Source of the DNA: Craterostigma plantagineum
Lineage: Eukaryota; Streptophyta; Magnoliopsida; Lamiales; Linderniaceae
Assembly (NCBI GenBank): GCA_027422505.1
Contig: JAPQWV010001574.1
Location: 17,436 to 81,435, forward strand
DNA: 64,000 nucleotides
Reading direction: 5' to 3'
In this document: piece after piece, positions 12,070 to 23,951 of the stretch
Layout of the letters: every line of letters begins with the position of its first letter
Numbering within the stretch: the stretch's first letter is position 1
Program-made: the position numbers and the translations under genes
The notes under the pieces: model-generated
Database searches by the model: none
The model's input: only the letters and a program-made list of their open reading frames with translations
Told to the model about the DNA's origin: nothing

Positions 12070-13090
12070 TCATATGATTGCTGGCACCATGTCAAGATAC
12101 CACACCATATCGTTGCCTGGACTCGTATCCTCGAGCGCCATCAAGAGAACGCCTTCGTCTTTTCGGATCCTCTGTGCGACTAGGTTCGCATTTTCTTCCA
12201 CCTTTCTGTCGGCCCAACAATCTTTTGCGAAGTGCCCGAACTTGCCGCAATTGTAGCACTCAACGCTCGGTCGATTGAGCGACCGCCTCGTCCTCGTGCT
12301 CGGCCTCGTCCTCTCCAATTTTGGTTGCTCGTTTGTCCTTCTTTTTCGTGATTGTAAACCTCGTCCTCGGCCTGAATTTTGTCGAAACCTCGTCCTCGAC
12401 CTCGGCCGTGATGCGTATATAGCGCTTGTCATCTTTCAACGATAACTTCGTCTGCAGGGCCTCGTCCAGCGATTCCTGCTTCTCTTTTTTTCTTACTCCG
12501 TTGCTCGTGAGCTTCGAGCGAACCGGAGAGTTCATCGACCGTCATTTCTTCGAGATTTTTAGATTCCTCGATTGCACATACCACGTTCTCGTACTCGTCC
12601 GTCAGGGAGCGGAGAATTTTCTCGACGACCCGGGCTTCCGTAAGAGCCTCGCCGTTTCTCTTCAACTGATTCGAGTATGGTTTGTACTCTCGTTATATAA
12701 TCGGATACGCCTTCGCTGTTCTTCATTCTTGTCATTTCGAATTCGCCACGAAGCGTTTGCAGCCGTACTTGTTTTACTCGGTCGGTGCCTTTGTACGCTG
12801 TCTCCAGTTTGTTTCCATGCTTCTTTAGAATTTTTCCCGCCTGCTATCTTTTCGAGCCGGATCGTCTAACGCTTGGTGGATGAGGTTGAGCGCTGTATCG
12901 TCGAGTCTGTGAGATTCTTCCGACGCCTTACTTTCACCTCGTCGTCCGTTCGGTTCGGTGTACCCCCTTTCTACGATATTCCATACGCCTCGCGATCCGA
13001 GCAGTACCTTCATTCGGATACCCAAACTATCATAGTTGATTTTGTGAGGCGCGGGACGGGCATGACTTCGAATGACATGGCTCTGATACC
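12070..13090 (-). pseudogene. Copia B gag and protease start
   Basis: The minus strand contains a Gag segment with EARVVEKILRSLTDEYENVVCAIEES, an Arg/Lys-rich stretch, and a zinc knuckle CYNCGKFGHFAKDC (12245-12290). The start of a protease-like region with WYLD follows. Three frames are needed to read it through. The leader and gag start lie just inside the primer site at about 13090. Confidence 0.85.
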
Positions 13091-13094
13091 AATT

Positions 13095-13570
13095 TGTTGT
13101 TTTATTTTGTAGAGGGTCTAGCGTTTGACGTGTGAGAGGAGGAAGAGATTGGGACGAAGAGAGTAATATGAACAATATTTGTGTGTGTTCTTGTACTGAT
13201 TTCTAAATAAAGGATATGAGGACGATACTCTCTATTTGTCTCGTACAGACAATAGTTTTACACTCACAATATAGCTCATGCAAGAGAGAACGACAGAGAC
13301 TTAGCAAACTATTATTTTGCTCACTGACTCAAATCACAGCAACGTACAATGCTATTTATAATACTACTACATGACAAATGAAGATGGAAAGTCAAAGAAA
13401 TTATTTCCTCCATCAGATATTGGCAGATTTTTTCAATCATGCGCATGTAATTTTTTGTTTTCTTCCTTGAGGTTTTCTTCGTTGTTTTATTCGTCAAGGA
13501 TTTATGCGGGCTTCCAGATGATTTTATTTTTTTTTTAATATTTTTCTTTTACTTTTGAGCTTATTCAACA
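13095..13570 (-). repeat. 5' LTR of Copia B
   Basis: Partner of 8629-9105. The minus-strand primer site TGGTATCAGAGCC directly follows its inner edge. Confidence 0.9.
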
Positions 13571-13955
13571 AGAAGATCAGTGGAGAAGAAAGGAAAAACT
13601 TGGACGAGAAAGAAAGTTAATTTTACCAGCAGAACTTAGGCAGGAGGAGTCTTCAAAACAAAGGTGAAGCTCCTATCCTACGTACACCAAACAAATCGAA
13701 ACGAGAAAATGAAAACCATACGACGACTTGTGGAAGAAAATTTTTCACTGTAAGTACCATGAAATACTCGGAACTATTCCTCTCATCGTAGTGATTTCGA
13801 CGGGAATGATATATCCAGCTTTCTCAGCAGTCCTTGCATTGTAGTCCTTACAGAATGCCGTTGCTGCTATGTTTACACCCTTAGCACCCATGCGGGTCCC
13901 ACAGGTGGAGCTGGCGTAGCTTTCCCTGCCTCTTTGAGCCGACTTCACCAGCCCA

Positions 13956-14274
13956 ACCACTGGGACGAGAAAGGATATAACTTCATCAATCTCCTATATT
14001 GATATTCGGTCTGATGACAAAGCACTATCATAGTAATCAAATTCTCTATCTTGATACTTTCACGAATCAATCACCACATCCACTTTTGTCGAAATCAGCG
14101 AAAAATCTTACAGACATCGGTCAACGTGATTGAATGTTACGACTAATGTTATAATTCAGAGTACCGTACCATATTGCAATACTCAAGCCGCAATGTCCGA
14201 CAGCCTTCTACAGAAAATTTTAACCACAATCTTCCAAAATTACGGCTAATGTTATAATTCAGAGCTCAACTACC
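13956..14274. other. Upstream flank of L11, no gene
   Basis: AT-rich sequence. A short direct repeat (ACGRCTAATGTTATAATTCAGAG) occurs twice, near 14141 and 14245. No coding segment is recognised; it may be an intron or promoter of the L11 pseudogene. Confidence 0.35.
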
Positions 14275-16292
14275 AGAAAAAAAAATAAAAAAATAACTGA
14301 AGATATAAATGTGCCTAAGAGGGAGGGTTAATTAGGCCTATAGAAATTTTTGCTTCTTTTCACAATTCTAAGTGTAATGACTTGGATATGCCTATTGATA
14401 CTTGTGACGTGTATGCTGATATATCTTACATCGTCGATGTGTTTCGGGTCTGTCTCACTATGATAAAGAAATAACTGAAAAGTAAATGCGAGACAGGATT
14501 TTTATAGAGGTTATATCCCCTACTGGGGTTTACTCCTCTCAGGGGCGGACCCACGTATAGCCTTGGGGGGTCACTTGACCCCCCGGCCAGAGAAACGATA
14601 AGTATAATATATCCAGAGAAGTTTACAAAAGCTGTATGTAGCCTAATGGTTTTGATCCCCCAAAGTGAAGATCATGTCATAATAGAGTCAGGTTCGAGCC
14701 CCCAGATAACCCATTTTATTGCATTTTTTATTATAGGCAGATATTAAATGGGATGGGCTAAATTTTGACCCCCCAAGCCCAATGGGCTGGGTCCGCCACT
14801 GACTCCTCTCCTTGGGGCTTGCTCCCCAAGAGTTTAACCAATCACTATAATGCACCGTAGTTGGATACAAAACTGATTGGTTAGCCCAATACACAACCGA
14901 AACAAGTCGAACACTAGCCACTACTAGGTTACCACACGCCGAGTTTCGTTCCTCGGAATCTCCTTGATCCCGACAGACACATCTCGCTACCGAAGGGCCC
15001 CCGAAACTCGTCATTTCCCTTCACGTGTGCGTAAACGTCGACCTTGGCCTCCTTGGTATTGCTCACGTCCGAAGACAACACGTCCGAAGACAGAATATAT
15101 GGAGGGGATGATGGAATAACCGGATAAATCACTCGCACAGTGATGGATATGCAGGTTAACGCTCAGGCAGGCAGAAAGCTATCGCAGTGGGAGGCTCGGG
15201 AATCTCTCAGTATCTTTCTGCTCAAGTATCTTTCGTAGGCTTATGTTCGCAAATTCTTAGTATCTCGAAATTCTGAAGTGCAGCTCATATATAATCCTTT
15301 TCGAACAGCACTTCACATGAAAAATCATATCAAATAATAATCACCAAATCAAGCATAGTTTCCATGCAATTTTTCGAGTCAATCATACCATATAAATCAT
15401 GCTTTTAATAAATCATCACAACGGTCATATAGCACATTAAAGCATGATTATATTCCATATAAGAGCTCATTTAAGCATGTATATACTCCACATAAAGACT
15501 CAATTTCGTTCTCATGCATATTCAATTACTTCGCATATATTTACCATGTCAGGACTTTCCATAAGTGATTCCCTGCTATCTGTTTCTAGTGTAAATCAGT
15601 CCAGATTACTTCCCAATATATCACACGAGATAGCACCATATCAGACGTTTCCATGTACAACTCATAGTATTAGATCAATATATTTACCATATTTAGCACA
15701 CAAATCAGATCAGAGCATACTTAATTCGATTTATCATATCATGGCAGAACTTTCCTTATTTCAGAGATCACATCAGTTTATAGCACATATAGCATCTTAT
15801 CCACAAAGTCAATCAAATCAAATCTTCCTAAATATATTTTTCCAATCAGCATAAGGAAAGATATTAATTCAATATTGCACATTAAATTCAGTGGAAAGCA
15901 TGCAAAAATTGTTTATGTGATTTTCGTCCAAAATAAACAAGTATCAACAGATAATCACTTTCCATATATAAACAGCATATTTTACATATATAGCTCAGCA
16001 GGATATCTCATGCATAATTCCCATATATAGCACAGAACGATATTATCCTATCTCATGGACTGTCTATAACCATGCGATCACAAAGTTCCACTAACAAATC
16101 ACAGAAGCACATGCGAATCAAATATTCACACTTTAAACAATTTATAGCTCATAATCAATGCATGTGCGAATATTTTCATATACTTAGACATTATATTAAT
16201 CACAAATCGAATTGCATAATTTATAGACCTAACGTCATTACAATTACATCGTCCATCAAAACTCCATAACCTGTATGGACCAAAAAGGTCAA
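14275..16292 (-). repeat. Sirevirus-like LTR, decayed, with an hAT MITE inside
   Basis: On the minus strand the sequence starts TGTTGACC right after AAAAAGGGGGAGAA (plus strand 16293-16315), the polypurine tract typical of Sirevirus-type Copia elements. It continues for about 2 kb to a CCTAATTAACCCTCCCTCTTAGG block near 14310-14335 that resembles the end of such LTRs. The far end is not sharply defined and no partner LTR is in the window. The class is inferred from the tract and terminal words rather than from proteins. Confidence 0.45.
14540..14801. mobile_element. hAT-type MITE (262 bp) with 8-bp TSD
   Basis: The ends are imperfect inverted repeats CAGGGGCGGACCCA and TGGGTCCGCCACTG. It is flanked by a perfect 8-bp duplication, ACTCCTCT (14532-14539 and 14802-14809), as expected for hAT insertion. 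No transposase is present. The interior carries tRNA-like A-box (14639) and B-box (14691) sequences. It lies in the Sirevirus-like LTR and so is younger than it. Confidence 0.9.
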
Positions 16293-17300
16293 CATTCTCC
16301 CCCTTTTTGATGATGACATGTAGTTGATGCAGCACATAAGTATGTAAGCATATTCGATCACGCAAGTCCTAGTGCATATGTCTAAGTGTTCCATAATCGC
16401 AAATCAGAGCATATGATATTTCATAATCACAGATAGTGCATATTTGCTCCCCCTGCCTATGTGCAGTATCTGTATGACATGCGTAGATATATCATGAATG
16501 AATTTGCTCCCCCTGTCTAAGTGCAAATATCTCATGTCATACCTAATGATATATCCTGACTGCAAAATTTCGAAATTACCCTAAGTGTGCTCCCCCTGCC
16601 TAAGTGCGCATTCTCCAAACATGATTCAAGCACCAGATAATCATCGCAACAGGCACTTATCACTTATCGAGAAAGTTCACAGACGTTAAGCACAAATAAG
16701 TATCAGAGCATCACTGTATCAGAGTAAAATATCACGCATCGCAGTATAAAGACATCATAGATATATCATAAGATCAGAGCATGATATCAAGCATCGTATA
16801 AGCATCACGGATATATCAAAAGCGCAGCTATTCCACTCGTGAGTGCACATATTCCAAATCATTTATATAGATTCCATGTAAAGCGTTCAAGCATCTGGGC
16901 AGACTATCAGTGAAGTTCAGAATTTTACCAAGCTACATTTGTTTGCTCCCCTGTCTAAATGAGGTTATTCCAACTGTCGAGAGCATAAATTCAAATTTCC
17001 ACTTAGAGCATAGATAAATATCATATAGGCAAAAATCAGAATTCACATACAATTATGCTCGCCTTGCATATGTGCAGATATTTTCATGTAAATTCAGTCA
17101 GCACACATAATCACTAAGATATGTCATCGGCGCAGAGAAGGAATATCACATAATCACAAAGATATGTCGTCGGCGCATAGAAGTAATATCACACGCACAT
17201 CATCGCGAATCTCTAAGACAACACTTAGACCCATGTATAATTAATTACTCAACTTCTCCCCCTTCAGCATCAAAAAGGGATATAAGCTTTAAGGCTGAAA
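16293..17300 (-). mobile_element. 3' internal non-coding end of a Sirevirus-like element
   Basis: Minus-strand purine tracts occur repeatedly: GGGGGAG next to the LTR (about 16300), GCAGGGGGAGCA near 16450, 16505 and 16590, a shorter form near 16945, and GAAGGGGGAGAAG near 17260. The surroundings repeat GTGCA and ATATCATG-like words. Multiple tracts upstream of the 3' LTR are known for Sireviruses. No coding frame survives, and the left part of the element beyond 17300 is missing. Confidence 0.45.
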
Positions 17301-17589
17301 ATTTAGCGCGAAAGATTCAGATGGAATGGAGGAATAACTTATCAGAGAACGTTCTCAATGCTGGGATCATTATTAGATCTAGCAGATATTGCAAATTTGT
17401 TCAGCTCCCTTGTGATCTTGCAGAACTCTCAAAAAGCTGGAGTATAACGTAGATAATTTTTCAATAAGAGAAATTGTGAAGTTCGAATTTTGAGGTAAGG
17501 AAGGAAGAAATATCAAGTGATCTCATATAAGAACATGGGAAATATCTAAGAGATATGGTCAATAAAAGTGAGATAGGATAAACTCGGCG

Positions 17590-17824
17590 TAAATATAATT
17601 ACGAAGATATTGGGAACGGCGAATCACCGCTTGACTCGAACGGGGCCGGGTTCGGGGCCGGGGATGGGTTAAAAACATGATTACCATCCCCATCCCGTCC
17701 CCGCTCTTTCACCGACGGGGAATCACCGTCAACTCCCCATCCCCGTTTTGACCGGGGATTTCCCCGTCGCAATAGCCTCGGGTCCTGACGGTGATGGTTC
17801 AACGTGGGAATTTTGCCACCCCTA
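17590..17824. mobile_element. GC-rich hAT-like fragment
   Basis: A GC-rich island of CCCCGTCC and GGGGCCGGG words in AT-rich DNA. It ends in TTTTGCCACCCCTA, the reverse complement of TAGGGGTGGCAAAA, a start typical of small non-autonomous plant hAT elements. The left end and TSD are not clear, so the element is probably truncated. Confidence 0.4.
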
Positions 17825-17854
17825 GGTTTAGGGGCAAAAGGCAAATATATTAAT

Positions 17855-19250
17855 CACTACAAAAATATTATTTTATGTGACCATGTTTTTTGTGATAACA
17901 TTAAAAATCATCATATAAAATTAGATTATATGAGGAAATAATTTTTTCTCACAATACTGTTATATAATATGATGAAACTTTTTTCCTCATAAGTGAATAT
18001 ATAATATGTGAGGAAACTGTTTTTTCATCACATAATAGTAATATATTTCCCTCACAAAGCTAAACATTAATGTGATAGATAAATCCTCACATATATTTAA
18101 CAAATTTCCTAATAAAAATAAATTTTTATGTGACAATAAAATCCTCACATTAACAAAAGAGAAGCTGTCGTCAACCAATAATATGTATTAGAGTATATGA
18201 CAATTTTTGTCATTAGAAATGTGAGGAATATTTCTGTATTATAAATCATGGTAATTATGACGAAAAATATGTTTAACGTGAGGAATATTTCGTAGTATAT
18301 ATAATAGTATTGTGAGGAAAATATTTCTAATGTGAGGAATATTTTCGCATTATATATCATAGTAATTGTGAGGAAAATATTTTTTGTGAGGATATTTTCC
18401 TATTATATATCAAGGTTATTGTGAGAAAAATTATTTTAATGTGAGTAGGGATTGCATTGGGCGGGTCTAGACCCGCCCTAATGATCGGGTTTTTTTTTCT
18501 AAACCAGTCCGGGTCCGGGGCGAGTCTCGGGTCTTGCTAAACCCGCCCCGAGACCCGACCCGATATATATTTTATATTTAATTTATTTTTATGTACGTAT
18601 ATATACATAAAGGGTTGGAATTATTCATAAAAAGCGTTGTAGCCTACGTGATAAGTCTTTAGTTAACTTACTGTAGGTCATGGGATCGAATTCTAGTTTT
18701 GTACTATTTCAAAAAAATTCTATTTAAAAAATAAAGAAAAAGGAGAAAATATAGCTTTCAGACCTGGTTCGTTCGGGTCCGGCCCAGGCCGTGGCGGGCG
18801 GGTCCCGGGTCCCCTTTTAAATGACCGGGGCGCGTCCTGGGTCCGACCAAACCCGACCCATACCCGTCCGCTGTCATCCCTAAATGTGATGCATATTTTC
18901 GTAGTATATATTATGGTAATTATGAGGAAAAATATATTTAAAGTGACAAATTTTTTGTTGCGTTTATATGTTTAAATGTGAGGAAGTTCAAATATGTGAC
19001 AAAATAGTACATCTATTGTGACAAATATTTCGTCACAATAAGAATTTTATGCGAGGAAATTGCATCCTCACGTATGTCAAACGTGAGGAAATAAAATATC
19101 GTCACATTAGGCGCGATTTGATCTTATGTCACGGGCCTTCGGTGACGAGCCGGTGACGAAAATTTTTCCTCACATTAAATTTATATGACGAAAATTTACT
19201 CTTTATGTGAGGAAAAAAATCGTCACATAACAAATGACTTTTCCACGTAA
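17855..19250. mobile_element. Non-autonomous CACTA-like element with another element nested inside
   Basis: It starts with CACTACAAAAA, the classic CACTA terminus. The interior is filled with subterminal-type words TGTGAGGAAA, GTGACGAAA and their complements on both strands, from 17880 to 19240. The right end is eroded: TGACTTTTCCACGTAAAG instead of a clean TTTTTGTAGTG. No transposase frame is visible. An hAT-like element at 18446-18882 interrupts the array. Confidence 0.55.
18446..18882. mobile_element. hAT-like non-autonomous element (437 bp)
   Basis: The ends are TAGGGATTGCA and TGTCATCCCTA, and GC-rich CCCGCCC/GGGTCGGG words lie near both ends. The 8-bp flanks AATGTGAG (18438-18445) and AATGTGAT (18883-18890) differ at one base, consistent with a hAT TSD. 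A tRNA-like A box (18640) and B box (18683) are inside. It interrupts the CACTA-like element. Confidence 0.7.
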
Positions 19251-20640
19251 AGATGATAATAGATGCATTGAATAATTGCATTATCGGTTATCCATGTTCG
19301 CTGTTTCCTTGAATGTCTGTAGCGTGCGGTAAAAAGATAAAGATCGATGCACCCATGCATGGGAAATTAAATCGTGAAATATTTCTCTAGTGGTTAGTAT
19401 TTTATGTCACCAAATCGTTTATTAAGGAACGTTATGTCCACATTATCACGTGAATGTCAAATTGCAAATTGTTTATTTACGATCAAATCAGAGCAAATTG
19501 ATGAAAATTACATGTTTATCTCCGAAATAACTTCATATGAAGGATAATATTTGGGGCTTCATTGATAACAAATGAGTGTGAAAATCTATTACGAATGTTT
19601 AATGTCAGCAACCTGGTAAAAAATATTGTACATCATAAAGCAAGGAAGAAATTGTCTTGAAAGCATGTATATGACTTATGAGAATAGAATACGGACGATC
19701 AACGTCAGTTAACACGAATTTCGTATAATTATTGTTAATTAGGTGTACAAATTGTTCTAACTAAACAAAATGATAGTCATAAAGTCGAAGGAAAACTTTT
19801 TTCTAGTTATTTGATTTTAAAATTTTTGTCTGAAGACCAATCCTTTCGTTGAAACCTACATATACTGTATAGTTAATTCGTTCAAAGTATAGTGCATAAA
19901 TATTTTTATTAAGTGGCATATACAAATCTTATTGTTACTTAACAAATAGTCCTCAATTAGTATATTTAATAGCTTAAGACATTTTAGACCAACAATAACC
20001 TAGTCCCGAAGCAATTTATCTATTTCCCATGCCACAATACAAATAACACAAGAGTCACTGAAGAATTAAAAAATTTTAATTACTTCTAGCCAACCTCCCT
20101 CCCAGTCATGAGTAATAGAAATTATCAAATCCAGCCAACACACCCAAATCACCGAATGTATATACATAGAAATAATAAAAAGGTGCAATTAATTTATATC
20201 ACTCATTCAATATCTTTCCTTTTTAACAGACTGTAAAGTCCACGCGGTAATATATTTGTGATTTTTACTGTCACATATCACACATTTTGAAAAAATTTAA
20301 TGTCAATGTTGCAATGGGATCATTATCTGATATATTATCTATAGGAAACCTAGTAAAGGTTTATTAAATAACAATAGAAAAATCGGGTATTTCATCACCG
20401 ATCAAGACATTCATCTAACATTCATTCCCCTTCAAAATATCAAAAGTTCTGTTTTCGAAATATTATATATTATATATATATGTCAAAAGTTAAAACTCAT
20501 AAATATTACCAAAATCAATATGAAATGAAATCAGTCATTAGAAAATTAGAAAAAAGTGCAATTTATATCAGTGACCAAAAAGAAAATAGCGAGGGGTAAT
20601 CCGTGTGAGGAGATGGAAATACACAACAAGTGAAAGAGGG
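19251..20640. other. AT-rich intergenic stretch upstream of the HAK gene
   Basis: About 1.4 kb without a coding frame, long repeat or transposon terminus that I can recognise. It would contain distal promoter sequence of the potassium transporter. Confidence 0.4.
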
Positions 20641-20710
20641 AACTAACTATATATAACACCTTTCATTTTGCTTCACATTCACCCTCCCCAGAAACCACCC
20701 TTCATCAGTC

Positions 20711-20718
20711 TATATAAA
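20711..20718 (+). promoter_or_regulatory. Candidate TATA box of the HAK5-like gene
   Basis: CTATATAAAC lies about 60 bases before the ATG at 20775, in a pyrimidine-rich then A-rich leader typical of plant 5' UTRs. A second TATATATAA-like run is at about 20650. Assignment is by position and motif only. Confidence 0.4.
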
Positions 20719-20774
20719 CAGATATACATATCATTAACTAATTAAATTTAAATTATAAAAACAAAAAACGAAAA

Positions 20775-23700
20775 ATGCTGGATGAAGCTGTAGACACCCC
20801 AACTAACGAAGTGGTCGGAGAAACCCCACCTCAGCAGGTTCAAGATCCCAATGGAAAAAAGGGGTTATTCGAACAATCTTCGTCGTTTTCGATTCTTTTG
20901 ACGTAGAATCGGCCAAGTTTTGGGCAACATGCTGGAATAAACGCGAAGGTGATACATTTGGTTGATTTTTGTGTTCGTTTTGCATTTATGTTATATGTAT
21001 ACACACAGTTCTTGATTAAAATTCTCTGGAATTTTATATTGATGTATATGTAGGATGGAGATTGGAGGATTCTATTACAGCTAGCTTTCCAGAGCATTGA
21101 GTGGTCTATGGAGACATAGGGACATCGTGTCTGTACGTTTTCCCAAGTGTTTTTCCCGAAGGAGTCAAACATAACGATGATATTCTCGGTGTCTTTTTCC
21201 ATGATTTTCTACACAATAACTCTGATTCCTGTCGTCAAGTATGTCTTCATCGTTTCTACGTGCAAATGACAACGGTGACGGTACGTTTTTCCTTCTTTTT
21301 TATTCATCTTGCAGTTAGTTATACGGTATGATGTATACGTTGGCAGTTGTTTGGAAAATCTTGTTTAATTGAATTATAAAACGGATTATTAAGTTTATGG
21401 GCACTGGGAAAAAAAACTTTTTATTTTATTTTCCACGAATCATATTTATAGAGGGCATGTATAATGTTTTTTTTATCACCGATGTTTGTATGGCATTAAT
21501 TAATTATATTAAATCAATTTCCGTCTGATACTTTCATGCGGTCTAATAATAATTCCAGAACCTCCTCAAACTAAATGATGGTAATTTTAATTTTTTTTTT
21601 TACATACGTGAATTGAATACCAATGTTTAATTTGGTATGGCAGGTGGAACATTTGCTTTATATTCATTGATATGCCGATATGCAAAGGTGGGATTGCTCC
21701 CCAGTCAACAGGCCGAAGACCATGACGTGTCCAATTTCAAACTAGAGTTACCTAGCCATCGTAGTCAACGAGCTTCGAAGCTCAAGTCAAAACTCGAAAA
21801 CAGTAAATTTGCGAAGTTGTTCCTTCTCTTCACCACCATGCTTGGAACTTCCATGGTCATCGGAGATGGCACACTCACTCCATGCATTTCAGGTAGTACA
21901 CACATATTATCTATATATACATATATATTGTGTTATATTTTCTCCCTTGAAAATGAACGCTGACGTTATATAATCTCTCCATGCAGTGTTATCAGCTGTA
22001 AGTGGAATCAAGCAAGCTACATCGAGGATGAACGAAGGTATTAATTAATTATGACCATAATTAGGTAAGCTGTTTTAACTAACACATAATATAATGTCTT
22101 TGCTGACACCTATCAACGCAGAGACGACGATAAAATGGATTGCCGTGGTGATCATAGTACTGCTGTTCATGGTCCAAAGATTCGGAACTGACAATGTGGG
22201 ATACATCTTTGCGCCCGTCCTAATCGTGTGGTTCGCTTTCATCTCCGCGATTGGCCTCTACAACTTCATCAGTTACGACCCTTCGGTATTCAAAGCCCTA
22301 AATCCAGTCTACATCGCCGACTACTTCAAAAGGAACAATAAAGACGCGTGGATCTCCCTCGGGGGAATCGTCCTGTGCATCACGGGGACGGAGGCGCTGT
22401 TCGCCGACGTCGGCCACTTCTCCGTCAGGGCGATTCGGCTGAGCACATGCTCCGTGATTTATCCCGCCCTCATCATGGCGTATGCAGGACAATGCGCTTA
22501 CCTCCGCATCCACGACACAGTCGCCAGCAATGCCTTCTATGCTTCAATCCCCGTACGTAGTCATGTGACACACACAATTTATATATTGTTGAGATTCTGT
22601 TAGCTGCTAAACTTAAACTGCTGTAATTCACAGGGCCGGTGTACTGGCCGATGTTTGTGGTGGCTGTTTTAGCAGCGATCATAGCGAGCCAGTCGATGAT
22701 CTCGGGAACTTTCTCAATCGTCCAGCAGTCGCTATCGCTCGGCTGCTTTCCCCGTGTTAAGGTCGTCCACACCTCGACAAAGTACCCGGGGCAAGTCTAC
22801 ATCCCCGAGATCAACTACCTCCTCATGGTTGCTAGCATCGGTGTGACCCTCGTTTTCGGGACGAGTGAGCAAATCAGCAACGCCTACGGTACGGCGCCCT
22901 TACGTTTAAACTTTTAAATTTTAGATCAAATACGATAGGATGATAAGATTTCTTCTCAAACATACATATAGGGATTTCCGTGGTGTCTGTGATGGTCCTC
23001 ACGTCGGCGTTCATGGTTCTGGTGATGATATTGATATGGAAGGTTAACATATTCCTAATAGTGGCGTACCTCTCCGTCATCGGGACGATCGAGCTGGCAT
23101 TCCTGAGCTCGGTGCTCTACAAGTTCGACAAGGGAGGATACCTCCCTGTGGCCTTCTCCCTCGTCCTGATGACCGTGATGTACGTGTGGAACGACGTGTA
23201 CAGGCGAAAGTACCACTTCGAGCTGAAGAACAAGATCTCCCACGAGAAGACGAAGGAGCTGCTCGTCGAAGGCTCGAGCCATGCTAGGCTGCCGGGGATG
23301 GCCATCTTCTACTCCGAGCTGGTCCAGGGAATCCCGCCCATATTCGAGCACTACATAGCCAACGTGCCCGTCGTCCACTCCCTCCTCGTCTTCGTCTCCT
23401 TCAAGTCGTTGCCGATAAGCAAAGTGCCTCTCGAGGAGAGGTTCTTATTTCGGAGGGTGCCGCCCAACGACCTCCGCGTTTTTCGTTGCGTGGTGAGGTA
23501 CGGCTACACCGACGCTCGGAACGAGGAGGAGCCATTCGAGAAGATGCTCGTGGAGAGGCTTAGGGCGTTCATCAAAGAGGATCTTTGCGTGTCCGCCGCC
23601 GAGGATGAGCTCGTCGCCAAGGAGGTGGAGTGCCTAGACGAGGCTTGGGAGAGCGGTGTGGGTGCACATGGTGGGCGAGCACGAGGTGGTGGCGAGTAAA

Positions 23701-23835
23701 GGGTCGAACGTGGCCAAGCGTCTGCTGATCAATTATGGGTATAATGCGCTAAAGAGAAGTTTGAGGCAGAGCAATCAGGTGTTTGCTATACCGCAGAAGA
23801 GAATGCTTAAAGTTAGTATGATTTATGAGCTTTAG
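20775..23835 (+). pseudogene. High-affinity potassium transporter, HAK5-like, frameshifted
   Basis: Seven exons with GT/AG borders: 20775-20948, 21054-21280, 21644-21892, 21987-22037, 22122-22552, 22634-22888 and 22972-23835. They encode the KUP/HAK/KT fold, a plasma-membrane K+ uptake carrier with about 12 helices. Conserved runs include [119 protein letters not shown] and RCVVRYGYTD. The corrected length of about 750 residues is near the family norm. One-base indels break frame in exon 1 (TTTT run), three times in exon 2, at the exon 5/6 join and near 23662 (GGG run), after which QKRMLKVSMIYEL continues in another frame to the stop. Exons 3-5 are clean. It is either a recent pseudogene or a gene with assembly indels. 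Confidence 0.9.
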
Positions 23836-23951
23836 AAAAAAAAATAATATTCGTTCCTCCTCGTACGTGTCATGCGTATTTATATGTTTGATTTGACGAC
23901 GCAACGTATATGTACTGTTTGTTATCACACCGCCATCGTAATGGTTGGAAT
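23836..23951. other. 3' flank of the HAK gene up to the hAT insertion
   Basis: Short AT-rich 3' region. It ends in GTTGGAAT (23944-23951), the left copy of the 8-bp duplication made by the hAT element. Confidence 0.5.

Larger units (their letters stand above)
8629..13570 (-). mobile_element. Copia LTR retrotransposon B (degenerate)
   Basis: LTRs lie at 8629-9105 (3') and 13095-13570 (5'). The primer site is on the minus strand next to 13095 (TTGGTATCAGAGCC). A polypurine tract reading TTAGGGGAGGAATT on the minus strand lies beside 9105. The flanking five bases are AGAAT and AGAAG, a TSD with one mismatch. Coding parts on the minus strand run gag to RNase H from right to left. Frame breaks are common, so it is inactive. 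It divides the L11 pseudogene. Confidence 0.93.
8237..13955 (-). pseudogene. Plastid-type ribosomal protein L11, split by a Copia element
   Basis: The N-terminal exon (13749-13955, minus) reads VVGLVK..., then GAKGVNIAATAFCKDYNARTAEKAGYIIPVEIT, the tRNA/rRNA-binding N-domain of L11. The C-terminal exon (8237-8440) encodes, across frame changes, VEKGSKDP, KVTIDQLKTIAQEKLPDL, ESAMRIIAGTAANMG and PPVLETKKELV plus stop. These match nuclear-encoded chloroplast L11 of the 50S stalk base. One-base deletions break frame at GACCG (about 8415) and at TTGAC (about 8345), and the APPVGPALG segment is replaced by unrelated residues. The exon ends keep GT/AG-like borders, so the Copia element sits in an intron. 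The transit-peptide exon was not found. Confidence 0.85.

Noticed and set aside
14636..14702. Possible tRNA gene from the A and B boxes
   Set aside because: No cloverleaf or acceptor stem can be drawn. The sequence lies in a MITE, so only the promoter-like boxes are noted.
15444..15854. 136-codon frame in the Sirevirus-like LTR
   Set aside because: AT-rich, Ser/His/Ile-biased translation without motif, inside probable LTR DNA.
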